Below, one piece after another: positions 13,651-26,265 of a stretch of DNA of 64,000 bases (the first letter of the stretch is position 1; each line of letters starts with the position of its first letter). The notes under the pieces are model-generated. The model searched no databases. It worked only from the letters and a program-made list of their open reading frames with translations, and was not told the DNA's origin. Source of the DNA: Viscum album. Lineage: Eukaryota; Streptophyta; Magnoliopsida; Santalales; Viscaceae. A program made the position numbers and the translations under genes. The stretch is taken from contig OY728143.1 of the NCBI GenBank assembly GCA_963277665.1, forward strand, positions 535,218,394-535,282,393, given 5' to 3'.

Positions 13651-16400
13651 TCTTCAGTGCAAACATCTACTTGAGGATGTTTTGATTGCTACCTCACATT
13701 CCCACATTATAAAGGTGGGTGGAATTCATCACTTCTTTAGTGATGTTTGATCCTTGACCAAATGGGATTATGGTATGTCGGTTCCTCCTTTTTGGGATTT
13801 CTCCTCAAAATTTGTCCCCTAGTCTGGGTCTCCTTTAAATATTATGATGTTTTTCATGAAACTCTTCTTGGATCCCTATAATTATGGACACCAGTCAATT
13901 GCACTACTTCTATTATGGTATTCAACGGGGCCACATGAGGGAAGAAAACTTCTATCATGGGAGTGGCTGCATTCGGTATTACTAGAGTGTTTGGATGTTG
14001 AAACATGGGTACACCTATGTTTTTTTTCTTATGTTAGGGCCTCTTGAGGGCATGTAATCTCAATGAATACCACATTGAATGCAGGGTATCATATTCTAGA
14101 GGAATGTCTCTGAGATTTTCCTTTGTATCTCATCATTATCCTTAGGTATCCCTCATGTTTAACATCTAGAGGAGATGGATCAGACAGATTAGAACATTGA
14201 TTGGAGTGGATTAGGTGGGTACGCCCTTAGGAGGGAGCACTTAGAATGTTTACATGAGGAATAGGTCAAAACACCCTATAAAGATTTGGACTAGGGTGGT
14301 GTGTCCCACAAAGGGGGAGGATTCACACCTTGAAGACTCGTTTGGACTCCAAAATGAGAGGATCATATAGGAGAACGAGCCACGCAATGGGGACCCCAAG
14401 GTCTACCTCTGGATGTGATTGAACCTTGTGGAGGCTTCCTATATACCCTATATAGAACATAGTGATCAAATCCCATGTAGTTCTAAGGGGTTAAGCATAG
14501 GATGGGGGTGTACAAAAATAACATCAACCATATGACATGTTGGGTCTTATACATAGCATCACGTCGCAAGAGGGGAACTCTTGGTTGGATGAAGGCGTAT
14601 TGTGTTTGTCTTATTCATTGTTATCTACCCATTGCAAGAGGGACACTATTTGTATTATTGAGGCATATAATGTGGGTCTTATGCATGGTTAGATACCCAA
14701 GAGCCACTAAGGAGTGGAAATGGATAGCATGAATTCATCGGGATGTGGCGGAGCGGGTAAAATGAAGATGAATATGGAGAAATTGTCGAATTATATGGGT
14801 GGATGAGATAGAACCGATGTGATGAGAAGGTGCTGGGCTTGAACCTCAAGGAGGTTTCCAAAAATATTCACATGATTGGGAATCAAAAGTCCACTTATTT
14901 TTGTAGTGGGATGATAAGTCACCTGAGGAGGTAGCCCTTCATAATTGATGCATGGATGGTACCCGAAGGAATTTGAACATCAAGATTAGGACATGATCTT
15001 CCATAAAAACAACGTATTGAGGGGGATACCAAGATGTGACATGTTTGATGGGCTTGAACCTTTTGGATTCTTCTTATGTACCTTGCTCAAAAATGGAAAA
15101 TATCAATGTTCACCTAGTCCATGCAATGGGGCTTCTGATTTGTGAATACACAGGGGAGAGAAACCTGAAGACATGCTGGTGCTTATGCATGGTTATTAGC
15201 CTTTCACAAGAGGGAAACTCTTTGTTGGGTGGATGTGGATTTTGTGGGGCTTATTCTTGGTTAGCTGCTCGTTGGGATCAGAACACATAGGGAGGTGGAC
15301 CCATAAGATGCATCCCAAAATGTCATATATTGAATAATGTGCGTACATCGTGGGAAGTGAGTTCAATAGTTTACAATTGATTGGTATTGAACCTCGAAGA
15401 GTCTTCCTGCATACCAAAAAGGGATCAAAACCCACATAGATAAGGGATAAAATTTATCATCATGTAGGATAAATAGATCATAGAGTTTAACATTATGTAG
15501 GATGATGGGAGAATATATATTAATGTCATGGGGTGTGGGGTGGAATGATGTGATGTGTTTGGGACTGATGGGTGATGGGATTGAACCTCAAAGTGGATTC
15601 CTATATACCGTGATTAAAAAGGTGAAAGGATCAATGTCCACATAGTTTGGTGGAGAGGTGCTTGAGGATAATTCACAGTAATCAACCCATAGAGGATGTC
15701 ATTGTCGATGCTTAATCTGAGACCACATAATCCATACTTGGTGTGAGAAACAAGAGCCGTCAAGGAAACTGACGATCATGTCACCAAAGGTGCGACCATG
15801 GGGAATGATGGGGGTCTTATGCATGGTTAGAGGCACAAAGAAACTAAGGATGTTACCTACTCCATGATAGAAGCCATAGTGGAATCTAGATTAATGAGTG
15901 GGATTTGTCCACTAAACATGCATCTCCCTATCATAGAGTGTCGGGGCATACACAAAGGCTACCCAAGACACACATGGAAAAAAGTCACATCAAGAGAGGA
16001 GAAGTGATAGGGTGGTGGTGCACATCCACTTCATAGTCCTCATGGTCTTTCCAATCATTCAGTGATTAAAGGTTAATGTTTTTTGATGAGGATTTGGCTT
16101 ATTATAAGTTTTACATCACTCATCTCAGATGAATTGGATTCACTCCTGACCCCCAAGACTTACATAACTAGCACACTTTAACCCATAGGAAAGGGAAGGT
16201 ACCCACAATTTCATATATAGATGGGTTTGTGTAGTGATCCATTGAAGGTTCGATGTTAGCATGGCTATCCGAAGACGAAATATCCATTATCATTCCTATG
16301 TGAAGAATCATGAAGCAAAGAATTCCAAAAAAGTGAAATTCCAAAGGGACTTCGAAATCATAGTGTACAAGACTGTAGGGTCCATGGAAGAGGGTTTCAT
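13651..16400. repeat. Degenerate repeat-rich block at the left edge of the retroelement region
   Basis: Base composition rises in GC abruptly near 13,650. Between 14.3 and 15.9 kb two landmarks recur. GAACCT(T/C)...GATTCCTATATACC lies near 14,422, 14,840, 15,053, 15,390 and 15,580. CTTATGCATGGTTAG lies near 14,680, 15,183 and 15,822, with weaker forms near 14,548 and 15,262. Intervals are irregular (about 190-420), suggesting a larger unit near 530-550 bp with internal deletions. A phrase like 'gagtttaacattatgtagg' near 15,478 resembles the core of the 22.6-26.2 kb array, so the two may be one family. No coding frame is convincing. It may be LTR or 3'-UTR sequence of the Tat-type element. Confidence 0.45.
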
Positions 16401-16504
16401 GAAACAATAGGCCTCACAGTGAGGGGATTTGAAAATCTCATGGGTTCAAAAATCATAATGGATTGCAGAGATAAAATATTTTTACTGCTTAGTGGCTCTC
16501 AAAG

Positions 16505-16713
16505 GATAGGGGCTTGTAGAACACAAGGCCTCATAGAGATTAGGGCATCACAGAGTATAGGGTCTTGTAGTGAATAGGGCCTCGTAGAGCATAAGGGCTT
16601 CAAATATCATCGAGCTTTTCAGAGCACTGGGTTTCGTAGAGCACAAGGTCTTGTAGAGAACATGTGCTCATAGAGCACAAGGGATCACAGAGCCCAAGGT
16701 CTCATAGAGAGGA
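16505..16713 (+). repeat. About 18-bp minisatellite, core TCGTAGAGCACAAG
   Basis: About a dozen units of 16-18 bp follow one another, with cores such as CTTGTAGAACACAAGG, CTCATAGAG, CTCGTAGAGCATAAGG, TTCGTAGAGCACAAGG and CTCATAGAGCACAAGG. The array is degenerate but clearly periodic. A weaker match starts near 16,405. A related array in the opposite orientation lies at 17,848-17,965. Confidence 0.75.
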
Positions 16714-17847
16714 GATATTCATAAACCATAGTGACCCAGCCTAGGCATGGATTATACATGTATTTTTAGGGTTCATCATGAATATTGGGTGCTTCAAGAA
16801 GTCCCAAGTACCCAAAAGGTTCTCATTTTTTTGCGATGGAATATTGTCTTCGTGAAGGGAATCCCTTCTTGAAGCATGGGTAAATATGAGCAAAGGGAAA
16901 GGGTTTTCTCAATGCTCAAGTACCTCAGTTGAGTCATTTTTCCAATGGTTGTCATAGAAAAAGGGTTCTTCATGATTTTGGAATTTGGAAACCGAAAGTC
17001 CAGGGTCCTAATCATTTGGAGTGGGGGAGACATGTATTTATAGGCAGTGTGGAGAGGTGTGATGCTTTGAGGGTGTTCCATGAAGAAACACTACCCCCAC
17101 CACCAAAGTCATATTTCTTCATGTTTCTCTGAGTCTTGAAGTCAACCTTCATCCCCTATGGGGTGAAGAGGATTCCTTTTTTCACTCTGCAATGGTTTCA
17201 GAGGCTTCCATCAAGATCGAAGGACATCCGGGGCGATCATTATTTCAGACACAATGCAGAGACTTCGTTCAATTTCCTCAGGAATGCTAAGGCGACTGTC
17301 ATTTTTTTCACTGCAGCGTTCATATAGTCAACCCAGATCTTTGTGTCAGATGTGGCACTGGTGGGCTTTGTGATGTTTCATCACAAAGAATCCCCTTTTA
17401 AACTAATTTTTAGTGTTTTTTCTTATTTTTCCAACGCCTGTATTTTGGCACCAACAAATTCCACCCGTCAAAATGGGATCCAAGGACAAAAATGAGGATC
17501 GGATCCGAAAGGAAGATCACTAAAAATTTAGCAGATTGTAATGTAGGAGTGCAATGCATTGGATGAGAATGTTGTAGAGCTTTCCATAGAAAATATTTCT
17601 GTGATTCTCACTGTAGGTATTCCCTCCACGATGTTTCTAGGGTTATCACCTATAATAGGGGGTGAATACCCCTCTTTTTTCACACTATCTTTCATGTTTC
17701 CATGCATGATCTCTCGAATCTCGAAGCTCCACATGCCACGTGAATTCAGGTTGAAAATCGGGTTCATGTACCAATGACTTGTGAATATTGTTCAAATAAT
17801 TGTTTCACCATGATTCATTTATTCACTCTCCAATAAAAAACGAGTCC
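16714..17847. other. Possible LTR end region; no gene
   Basis: This stretch separates the two inverted minisatellite arrays. It has a TATA-like TATTTATAGG near 17,034 on +, a perfect hairpin at 17,366-17,388, then a C-rich run (TCCCCTTTT) at 17,391-17,399 that would read as a purine tract AAAAGGGGA on the minus strand. A TTTTGGCACCAAC near 17,446 is vaguely like a primer-binding site on +. The signals point to an LTR boundary but in contradictory directions, so no LTR is called. The short open frames here look like chance. Confidence 0.35.
17366..17388. other. Perfect inverted repeat, 10-bp arms with 3-nt loop
   Basis: CTTTGTGATG, TTT, CATCACAAAG: the arms are exact reverse complements. It sits beside the C-rich run at 17,391. 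If a minus-strand 3' LTR begins here, it would start TGTGATG directly after a purine tract, but no partner LTR is visible. Confidence 0.8.
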
Positions 17848-17965
17848 ATAGACTCTGCGATCATGTGCTCTGAGAGTTGTGATTCTGAGCTCTGATGTCG
17901 AACTCTATGATGGAACTCTACGACTGGGATCTTCAATCAATCTCTATGATCGAACATTGTAACTG
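17848..17965 (-). repeat. Minisatellite related to 16.5 kb array, opposite orientation
   Basis: Cores CTCTGCGA (17,853), CTCTGAGA (17,869), CTCTGATG (17,890), CTCTATGA (17,903), CTCTACGA (17,916) and CTCTATGA (17,942) recur every 13-26 bp. Their reverse complement, TCRTAGAG, is the core of the array at 16,505-16,713. The two blocks lie about 1.15 kb apart in inverted orientation. Confidence 0.55.
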
Positions 17966-18049
17966 AGCTATACTAGCCCGAAAAATAATAAATTAATAAT
18001 GTATTAAGAAAACATTGACATCCAAGAAGCCTCCCAGGGGGTCCTTGTG

Positions 18050-21000
18050 GATGAAACTCAAAGGGAAGAGATGAATAAAAATCTGGGAATTTGGGAACAT
18101 GTGTGATTTCATTCAGATCATGAATTCCTTATGGATCTCCTATCGAAAATCCAAAAAAACTATCCTCTCTTCAAGAGACATCCTCCCTACGGTTTTAGTC
18201 TACAGGATAACGTTCTCATTTTTGATGAATATAGGGATGAACCAGCTTACTAGATCATGAGTTTTCCAGGTCAGTGATAGTCATTTCGGGCTACTGACAG
18301 TCATTCATGGGAGGATCATAATCTTGATTGCTGAGAATCTAGACAATGAAATCAACTATATTGTAGGAAAAGAACTAAATCCAAAGGTATATCACCTAAT
18401 GTATCATACATTCCTCAAGGAAGATTTATGTAATTTGAATAATGGGTGGACAGACTATTGGAAAATGTTCTAGGGAAGCAACATTAAGGAAAACTCAGAC
18501 ATGGATTATAGAGTTTGTGTATCTTGAAATTAACTTGAGGAAGAGTTGTAGTGAGTATGTTTATATGATGCTGATTATGCCTTCTAATTCCACATTTACC
18601 TTCAAAACACGTGATTCCAAAGTTGTTGATCAAGTGGTCATTGAGAACCAACACTTTTCATTTTCACTATGGGGAGGTCAGTATCAGCCTCTAGTTCTTT
18701 CCTAATATCTCAGCGATTCCAATTATGGAGGTGATGTTTTTCCTACAGAGAACACATGGGATGATCCGGAAAAGATGTCACTTCATGAAAAGACATGGAT
18801 TGATCCTATTTTGGGTGAGGACAAGCTGTTGGGGAGATATTTCAAATTCAGGTTGGTTTTTAGGAATTCCATAGACTTCATACCAAATCATGCCGGTGAA
18901 TGGGAGGTGGAGCCCAGGAAGCTACTAGTCAGGCCTCCCACATGTACAAAGGGATCCCATTGTAGTAATGATTATTACTACTAGTGGGACCTGGATAAAA
19001 GGAAATTGATGTTTTTGGGGTACAACATCAACACTGTGCAGCATCTGGTGGTTAGGCTGGCTAGGTTTTTCTCTGCAGTCATTATGAATGGATATTGTTA
19101 GTTACGAACAGAAACATGGGTCTGTGACTGCGAAAATTCATTATGGAAGCCATGATGGTGACGGGGCAGTGCATCCAACATGGGGATCCCGGTGATGGAT
19201 AAGAGATACAAGGTGTTGTGGAACATTAGCGAATGTAAGGTGTCACAGCATGTATATGGGCTACTCTATTTCATGTATGGCTTGTTAGCGGCACACATGA
19301 GCGTCTATGAATATCCGAACAAAATTTATCCACCTAGGTCAGACATCACACCATCCATATTTAGTATGGTGGGAGACTTTCTAGCCTAGATAACTCTACT
19401 GCTAGTTCTCAAAAGAGTCTGGAAGGAAGAAGACTTCAACTTCAATAAATTTTGTTTGTCGATAGAGGTATTCAATAATGACATCCAGGTAATTGAGGAG
19501 CATAACTCTAACCTAATGGCCATTGGGGTGGAGTTATAGTTTCATGGTAAAACGTTGATCCTTTATATGAGCCCTATACCACAAACCACCTTGCGAGGTA
19601 TTTTTGGTGTTTGTAGAGATTTATCATGCAAGTTTACCTATGAGTACACCACAACAATCATCTATGTTTTATGAGGAATATGTGGTTCATGTTCACTCGA
19701 CAGGATAAAAATGAAAATTGAACTGCCACTTCCCAAAACTGCATATTTGTTCAACCAGAAATATTCCAAAAGATGGGATGTAGAATTATCCAGGGGATAT
19801 GCTGAAGCAAAAAATAGTTCATTCCAATGAAGGGGTTCCCCCTCAACCTTTAGGTTGGGTTTGAAATGTTTCAAGAACATACTATGGTGGTGGAGGTGTT
19901 TTGTATCTCATTGGTTGAGTTGTGGCAGATCTAGTGTTCCCAACACTTTCACCGAGTATGGGATAGAAGCAACTATGGACTTGAATACCCTAGCTAAGAT
20001 GGTCCATAAGAGAAAAATTATAGACATAGTGATCAATAGGATACTCACCGAGGATCTTGGGAAGTAGCTAAGCCATATAGATATTCTTCTTGATGATGTC
20101 TTTCTAAAGGCTTGGAAAAACTACTAAATCAAAAAAAATTATTAGTCCTTCTCATATGTGGGATAAAATAAATTTTCATGGGATGGATCTGTTAGAGATT
20201 AATCATAATGACACCATCTTTTTGGTGTCTCAGGTAGAAGGGGAACAACACATCACTGGGCTGGAGGACTTTTTGCAATCTCATGGTACTCTACATCTAA
20301 TAACGGACTAGGTGAAAGTAATTCTCAGTCAGATAGTCCCACCCCAACATTCTATCGTCATTTTGAGGGAGTGTTTCCCTTTACCTAAGGAATCAGAGGG
20401 GTCCTTATGGGGAAAAGAGGCTGAAATGGGGAACCCTTTGGAGGAGGGAGAGGTTTCGGCTTGGGAGTTAGAAGAGGTTGATGAAACTATTGAGGTAAAT
20501 TCTAATCAATTACGTTCTGGAACCCACTTTGGTCATCGTAGTTTCTCAACTAAAATTTTTCATATTTTGGAGACCCTCATACCCGAGACCTCGTCCCATA
20601 TGACCATGGGAATAGCCTCAGGGACTTTTCTTGGGATGATGGTGATTGAAAAATCTAACAGGGCTGTGATACCTAGGGTGGTTCTCCAGAAATCTTCAAA
20701 GATCCCGAACATATATGGGGGACACATCCTGGTATACCAACAAAACGTTCTTAAGATAAAGACACATATTTTGACCCCTATAAGTCCTTTCTATTAAATT
20801 TCATCTATTAGGCCTGACCCCCTACTATTATATAGTTCTATCTTAAAAGTCCATTAAATTTCATGGGCCATACTAGCGAGGATGGTTGGGGTTCTAAAAG
20901 ATCCTTTCCTGAGGGAAATGATGGTTTTAGTGGAAAAAATTGGGGCAACTGTGATCTTGGGTGTTTTTACTAGTGATACTGAACTAGAAATAATCAAGGT

Positions 21001-21750
21001 GTAATCTAGTGATGAAGACTAACTATATGATGTGGAACTGAGCATACCTAACAAGACACCAGAGGAATATCCTACTGTCAAACTTCTGGCGGCATTCCCA
21101 GCATATGAACCTGCCTACACAGATGGCTACTACGAGACTGCATCCAAAGAAGAGTATTTTATGGTTGTATATTTCTGTTCATGAAAACTAATCAAGCACT
21201 TCATAAAGGAAACCCCACATATAGAGTGGTTAAATCTAGTGGGGAGAAATTATTCCCGGATGTGTGGGCTATGTGTTGGAGGGGTGGATACCCAATGTAC
21301 TAATATACACGTTAGAGATTTCATGGTGGATAAAATATGGGAATATGTTCACGGAATCGGTTCTTGATGGTAGTGGAGGAAGTATGTCAACACCAAGATA
21401 CTCTATAATACTAAGCAAGTGATCCAGTGCTTGAAGGTGCAGCAAAACAAATATTAGGGTTTCATCGACACACAATCAAAAATCATATCATGGTTGAAGG
21501 ACCAGTTGATAGAGACGAGAATAAGTTGAGGTGATCATCCAAAGAAATGGTTAACATATGAGCTAATGAAGATCAGACCTGGATTATAGTCGAAGAACTA
21601 CACCCCACATCCAACGAACAAGATAGGGAGCTTAATATAAGGCAAATAATCCTGGAGGGCACAAGCCATAGAGTGGTAGAGTTGGGATGCTCCATTGAAG
21701 AGGTCTACCCATCTATCCAAGGGGTCAATCCATAGGGGATGAAATTGTCA
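18050..21750 (+). pseudogene. Unrecognised coding-like stretch, heavily broken
   Basis: On the + strand, protein-like segments follow one another across all three frames with in-frame stops between them. The longest uninterrupted piece is 161 codons (20,312-20,797) and includes an acidic segment (EEGEVSAWELEEVDETIE) followed by QLRSGTHFG. Others lie near 18,340-18,475 (GWTDYWKMF), 18,775-18,984 (VEPRKLLVRPPTC), 19,180-19,560 (YGLLYFMYGLLAAHMS, then AIGVEL) and 19,980-20,130. I do not recognise the family: no reverse transcriptase, integrase, zinc knuckle or protease motif was found. GC content and low stop density contrast with the surroundings, suggesting it once coded. It lies antisense to the Tat pol at 37.1-40 kb and could be the extra ORF carried by some Tat elements, the 5' ORF of a separate + strand element, or a captured gene. 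Function is unknown. Confidence 0.4.
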
Positions 21751-22599
21751 AGAACAGACAAACATAATTTCATGCATTTATTCTTATTTTGGTTGTGTGC
21801 ATGGATTTTATTTCTACTTGGATTACTGCATCATTATCATAACTATGAGATGAGCAAAAAACAATACCTAATCTCACATTGGTCATGATCGGTGTGGTAA
21901 ATAAAGGATGACCACATAATTATTTACCTTAAATATGAGCTCAGCAACCAATCACTAGATATCGGGATCTGAATGACCACTCTGAGATTATGATTGGAAG
22001 GAATGGAGCTATAGTTGGAGAATAGAGTTCAAAAAATTTCTTGACTCTACATTCCCAACATTCTCTAGCACACAAGTGGGATAATGCGAGGGGCACTAGA
22101 ATAAATTCTAATGGATGGTAATGGAATGTGTGAATCACGGAACCCAAAATTAAGAATAGAATGATAGGTTGAATGACAACAGAGAACAACTGTTGACCAT
22201 ATTTGAAACATAGTATGATAGCCGGAAATGGGGACAAACATATGAAATCCATCTACAGACTATATTCGAAAACATGGGGCCAAACATGAAACATCCTTCG
22301 TTATCTTACGAAACATTGGCCCTAGAGGGTAAGAAAGACAAAAGTCTAAGAATCCATGATGTTTTGGGTCCATTCAAATGTGAAATAGGGTGAGGATCTG
22401 AATAAGTGGCATACAAAGCATGGGGTGGAGTGAGGGGTTGTTCGAGTGGATACCAACACTCTTAGAATTATGCCACCATGAGAAAAATAAATTTTGTTAT
22501 CATAACGGTATAAATAGAGATCAAGCCTACTTCTGAGAGGGGCCTCTCGAGAAAGGACCTCAGATGGTCAACAGTTTTATATTTTGTAAGAGGGGATGA
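21751..22599. other. Transition between coding-like stretch and tandem array
   Basis: I see no gene or clear repeat. A 103-codon open frame on minus (21,941-22,252) has no recognisable domain and is judged spurious. Confidence 0.5.
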
Positions 22600-25500
22600 T
22601 AAGAGAACATTTTAGCATCATACGACTAGCATGATGAATGAATTAGTTTGACATCATATGATCATGACATTGGATGTAGTTTAAAGTCATACAGATAAGT
22701 CCATATTTGACCTTTTAATTTTATATTACATGGAATAGGACTCCTAGATTATGGTCATAGATTCTGGACCATGATTAAGTGAAATGAACAAGGAATGTTA
22801 ATGGTCATGGGGCTGGGCCAAAGGCGAAATGTCGAGGCATCACAACGTATCCCACAAAGATTAGAATTAATCCAAACATAGTTATTGAGCATAGTGTAGT
22901 TAGATACCAACACTTTTATGGGAAATCCACTCTAGGAAGGAAGATAACGCATCACATTATCATCATGGGGAATCTAAAACTAATTCGGGTAGGGCAGTAA
23001 TTTAAAGTCATGCATTTTGAAAATTGGTACCCCAAAGGAGGAATGTGCGGTGTAGTTTATAATCCGATGTGAATGAGGACTATAAATTTCCACCCCACAC
23101 CATACACTTTCGAAATAGTAAATATGATTCAATTTCTTGATGGTTGGACTTTGTGACCGAGGCTCCTAGTTTATGGTCGTAGAGTTTAGACTGTACAGTT
23201 CGGAGTGGTATGGTGTAGCACCATGGGGTAGACCCAATGAGGGTAGGATAGAAGAAATCCATACCTGATCACTCCTTTTTTAGGAGAAAGGACCTAGACC
23301 CAAAAAAAGGGATGGAAAAGGTTCATAAATATGTGGTTATACACAAAGGAAATGTGTTTGGTCATCTATATGTATCCTATGATGATGTGAATCATGCCAC
23401 ATATATATTTTAAAAGTGACATGTAAAAAGGTTATTGCCATAGGGGTAATGTATTATAGAATGAAGACATCGAATGAATGGATAGTTATCAACAAACAAC
23501 CTGGATGAAGAATAATTAGTTTAACATCGTATGATAAGGATGTTAGAGATCTTATTTTATGGTCAAACTGCTCAGACCAAGAGATGTGTGGTTCTTACAT
23601 ATATGCACAAATTAAAGCAATATCCATAATCCTACATGATCTATGCTAGGTGTGGGATTCAATGGTGGATATGATCCTTACAACACATATAATACTCAGT
23701 AGGGTATAGATTGTGTGGTGTTGAATATGACCTTAGGATACTAATTCATCCTTTTAATGCATAAAAGTGCACAGAGGTAAAACACCAAGGGTGTCAAAAT
23801 TTAACTTGAACATGATGGAGTTTAAAGGGATGTGAATCAAGAGACCAATATTTAGGGAATAATGGGGGTGAAATGAAAATGGAGGATAACAGTTGACTGT
23901 ATTCAAAATAGAGATTCCATATCATGTGACATCAGATGAAAACAAACAAGTGAGGGTCGACCAATTACCATATTTGTGATGCGAGACCTGTATCAAATGT
24001 GATTAGAAATCCTCTAGGATGCTATCCCAAATCAGTAGGTGATGCATACGACCAATAATACATACCATTCAGGGGTTCTATAGGATGCGAAAGATAATGG
24101 AAACCCAAATAAAGGGAGATGTGAAGCATGAAAATTGATGAAATCATGTATATGTGGAATCCAATGCACTAGGTCCTAAACCACACTATATATGAGAACA
24201 CTGATAAGGACTAATATAGATTTAGGGTTCCAGTAAAGGGTAGATGACTTGAGAAGAAAAGTGGATGAAAGGGTAAAATGGGTTGATTAACTAGGGGATG
24301 GACCCAAAGATTATGTGTATAGTAATTCATACATATCTGATAAGGAAGGTAATCAATCCATACGTAGTTCATGAAATACCATGAAGTTTGATGTTGTATG
24401 GTGAGGACGAAGATGAAAGGGGAAATCCTATTGAGGGTTAGAGTACATGGAGAATCTATCATAGGACCGACGTGAATGAGGACCGATGAAGTACACACAA
24501 AAAAAATTATATTTACAAAGGGAATTTCACGCTGTAAGACCAGAAAATGGGGAACCTGGGTCTGGATCCAATGAGAAAGTGTCTGTTCATTCCTATATAT
24601 CCCATGAGGATGAGAATCATTCCATACATAGTTCTTGAATTCCATATAGTTTAGTGTTATGTGGTTAGGACGAGGATGAAATAGAGAGGCATTCTTAAAA
24701 TGAATTTGTATGGTGTGATAAAGCATAATTGACATGAATGAGGATAATATAATTCCACACCACTCCATATGTAGTCCAAAGGGGGAACCTCTAGCCAAAG
24801 GGATAGAAATGATCTAGAGATATAGGGATGGACCCAATGACAAAATTGCTGGGTGTTATTTTGTATCCCATAAGGATTGGAATCAATCCAAACATTATTT
24901 TTGAATTCCATGTAGTTTAAAATAATATGGTAATGATGTATTATGAAGAGCGTATTCTTATGGGTTATACATGGTTCAGTTGTTGAAAACCCAACATTAA
25001 TGAATACCAAAGAGGCGTCATCACACCATGTTCTCCTAGGTGGAACCTTAGATGGATGAATTTTGGGCTGGACTCGATGAAAAAACAGTCAGGCATGCCT
25101 ACATATCCCATGAGGATAGAAATAATGGAATATGTAATTCTAGAGATTCCATATAATTTAACATCATGTATCATTGAAGTAAAGATATTAGTTTAAGGTC
25201 ATAAAGATCTAACCCCAGATTTCTGGTTTAATGTTATGTGTGTGGGAACAAAGCGTAGAAAATGGTGGATCACCCCACCAAATATTTTAGAAAACATGGA
25301 GATAGAAATAATGAAAAAGAAAAAATACATGCCATGTTTGAAACACAGTTTCTATATCATGGATCATTCAATGGGGCCAAATAATTAAGCATTGACTGCC
25401 GACCATATTTTCATAGAGGGACTTGTATCAAATTGTCATTCAAAATCCTCCAGGGCGTTGGCACAAAATGGTAGGTATGCCAAGGTGTCATGAGACTTGG

Positions 25501-26180
25501 CCTCTAGGGGTCCTTTTAGATTGGAATGATGATGAAGGCCCAAATTAAGGGCACACATGAAGCATGGTGTTACCAATGTATTTTACCATCATGTGGTAAG
25601 GAAGAGGGGGATATTTTTATATGGTCATAGATCTCCTACCATAGGATAAGGCTAGAAGGTCCGAAAAGGTCAAGGGACCTAGGGATGGACCCCAAGATAA
25701 AATGTTTGGTAGTTACTACATATACCATATGTATGGGAATAAATCCATGTATATTTATTGAATGTCATACAGTTTAACATCATGTAGTGAAGATGATGAT
25801 GAAGAGTTCTTAAGGAATTTACACGGTGGGTCTATTTCAACCCCAATGTGAATGGGGACCAACGAGACCTCATGCCACATCATGGAATCCCATAAGAATA
25901 AATTCCATGAGGCCAAATGAATGAGCTGATTAATAGAGCCTGGGGATGGACCCTAAGAAGATATATTCAGGTTTTCCTACGTATCTCATGAGGATAAGAG
26001 TAATGCCACAGATATTTCTCACAATCTCATGTAGTTTAACGACATGTAGTAAGGTCGTACAAGAAGTGGAGAGATTCCTAAGGAAGGAATGTGGTGTGGT
26101 TGTTTGTACACTCTGCATGAATAGGGAGAAAAGCGTTTATACCTACTCACATCCTTCAAAAAGTAATTTTATGGAAAATG
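22600..26180 (+). repeat. About 260-bp degenerate tandem array, left part
   Basis: The landmark CCATGTAGTTTAACATCATG recurs at about 24,381, 24,644, 24,910, 25,151, 25,768 and 26,029, giving intervals of 263, 266, 241, 617 and 261. Weaker forms lie near 22,674 and 23,513. Each unit also carries a GGGATGGACCCAATGA-like phrase, CATATCCCATGAGGAT and GAATGAGGAC. The 617-bp interval carries extra sequence that recurs at 36.5-36.9 kb, so there is a second, longer unit type. Open frames here repeat as echoes of the unit and are not genes. The array continues after the Tekay element at 36,112. Confidence 0.8.
26176..26180. repeat. Target-site duplication, left copy (AAATG)
   Basis: Five bases AAATG directly before the 5' LTR match those directly after the 3' LTR (36,107-36,111). 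Five bases is the usual duplication length for Ty3/gypsy integrases. Confidence 0.9.
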
Positions 26181-26265
26181 TGTAAAAACCCGGATCTTTG
26201 TTTAAGGTATGTCCTTCCTTTTTGTGGAGTTTTTGTGAAAAATAACATTTCTGGAAATTTTTTAA

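Noticed and set aside
17446..17458. TTTTGGCACCAAC as a Tat-type primer-binding site
   Set aside because: The match to known sites is weak, no LTR end with TG...CA could be fixed, and orientation conflicts with the minus-strand pol.
24211..25174. Minus-strand open frames up to 195 codons
   Set aside because: They are echoes of the 260-bp tandem unit in the minus frame (similar phrases such as NYMEFKN recur), with no known domain and no conservation between units.
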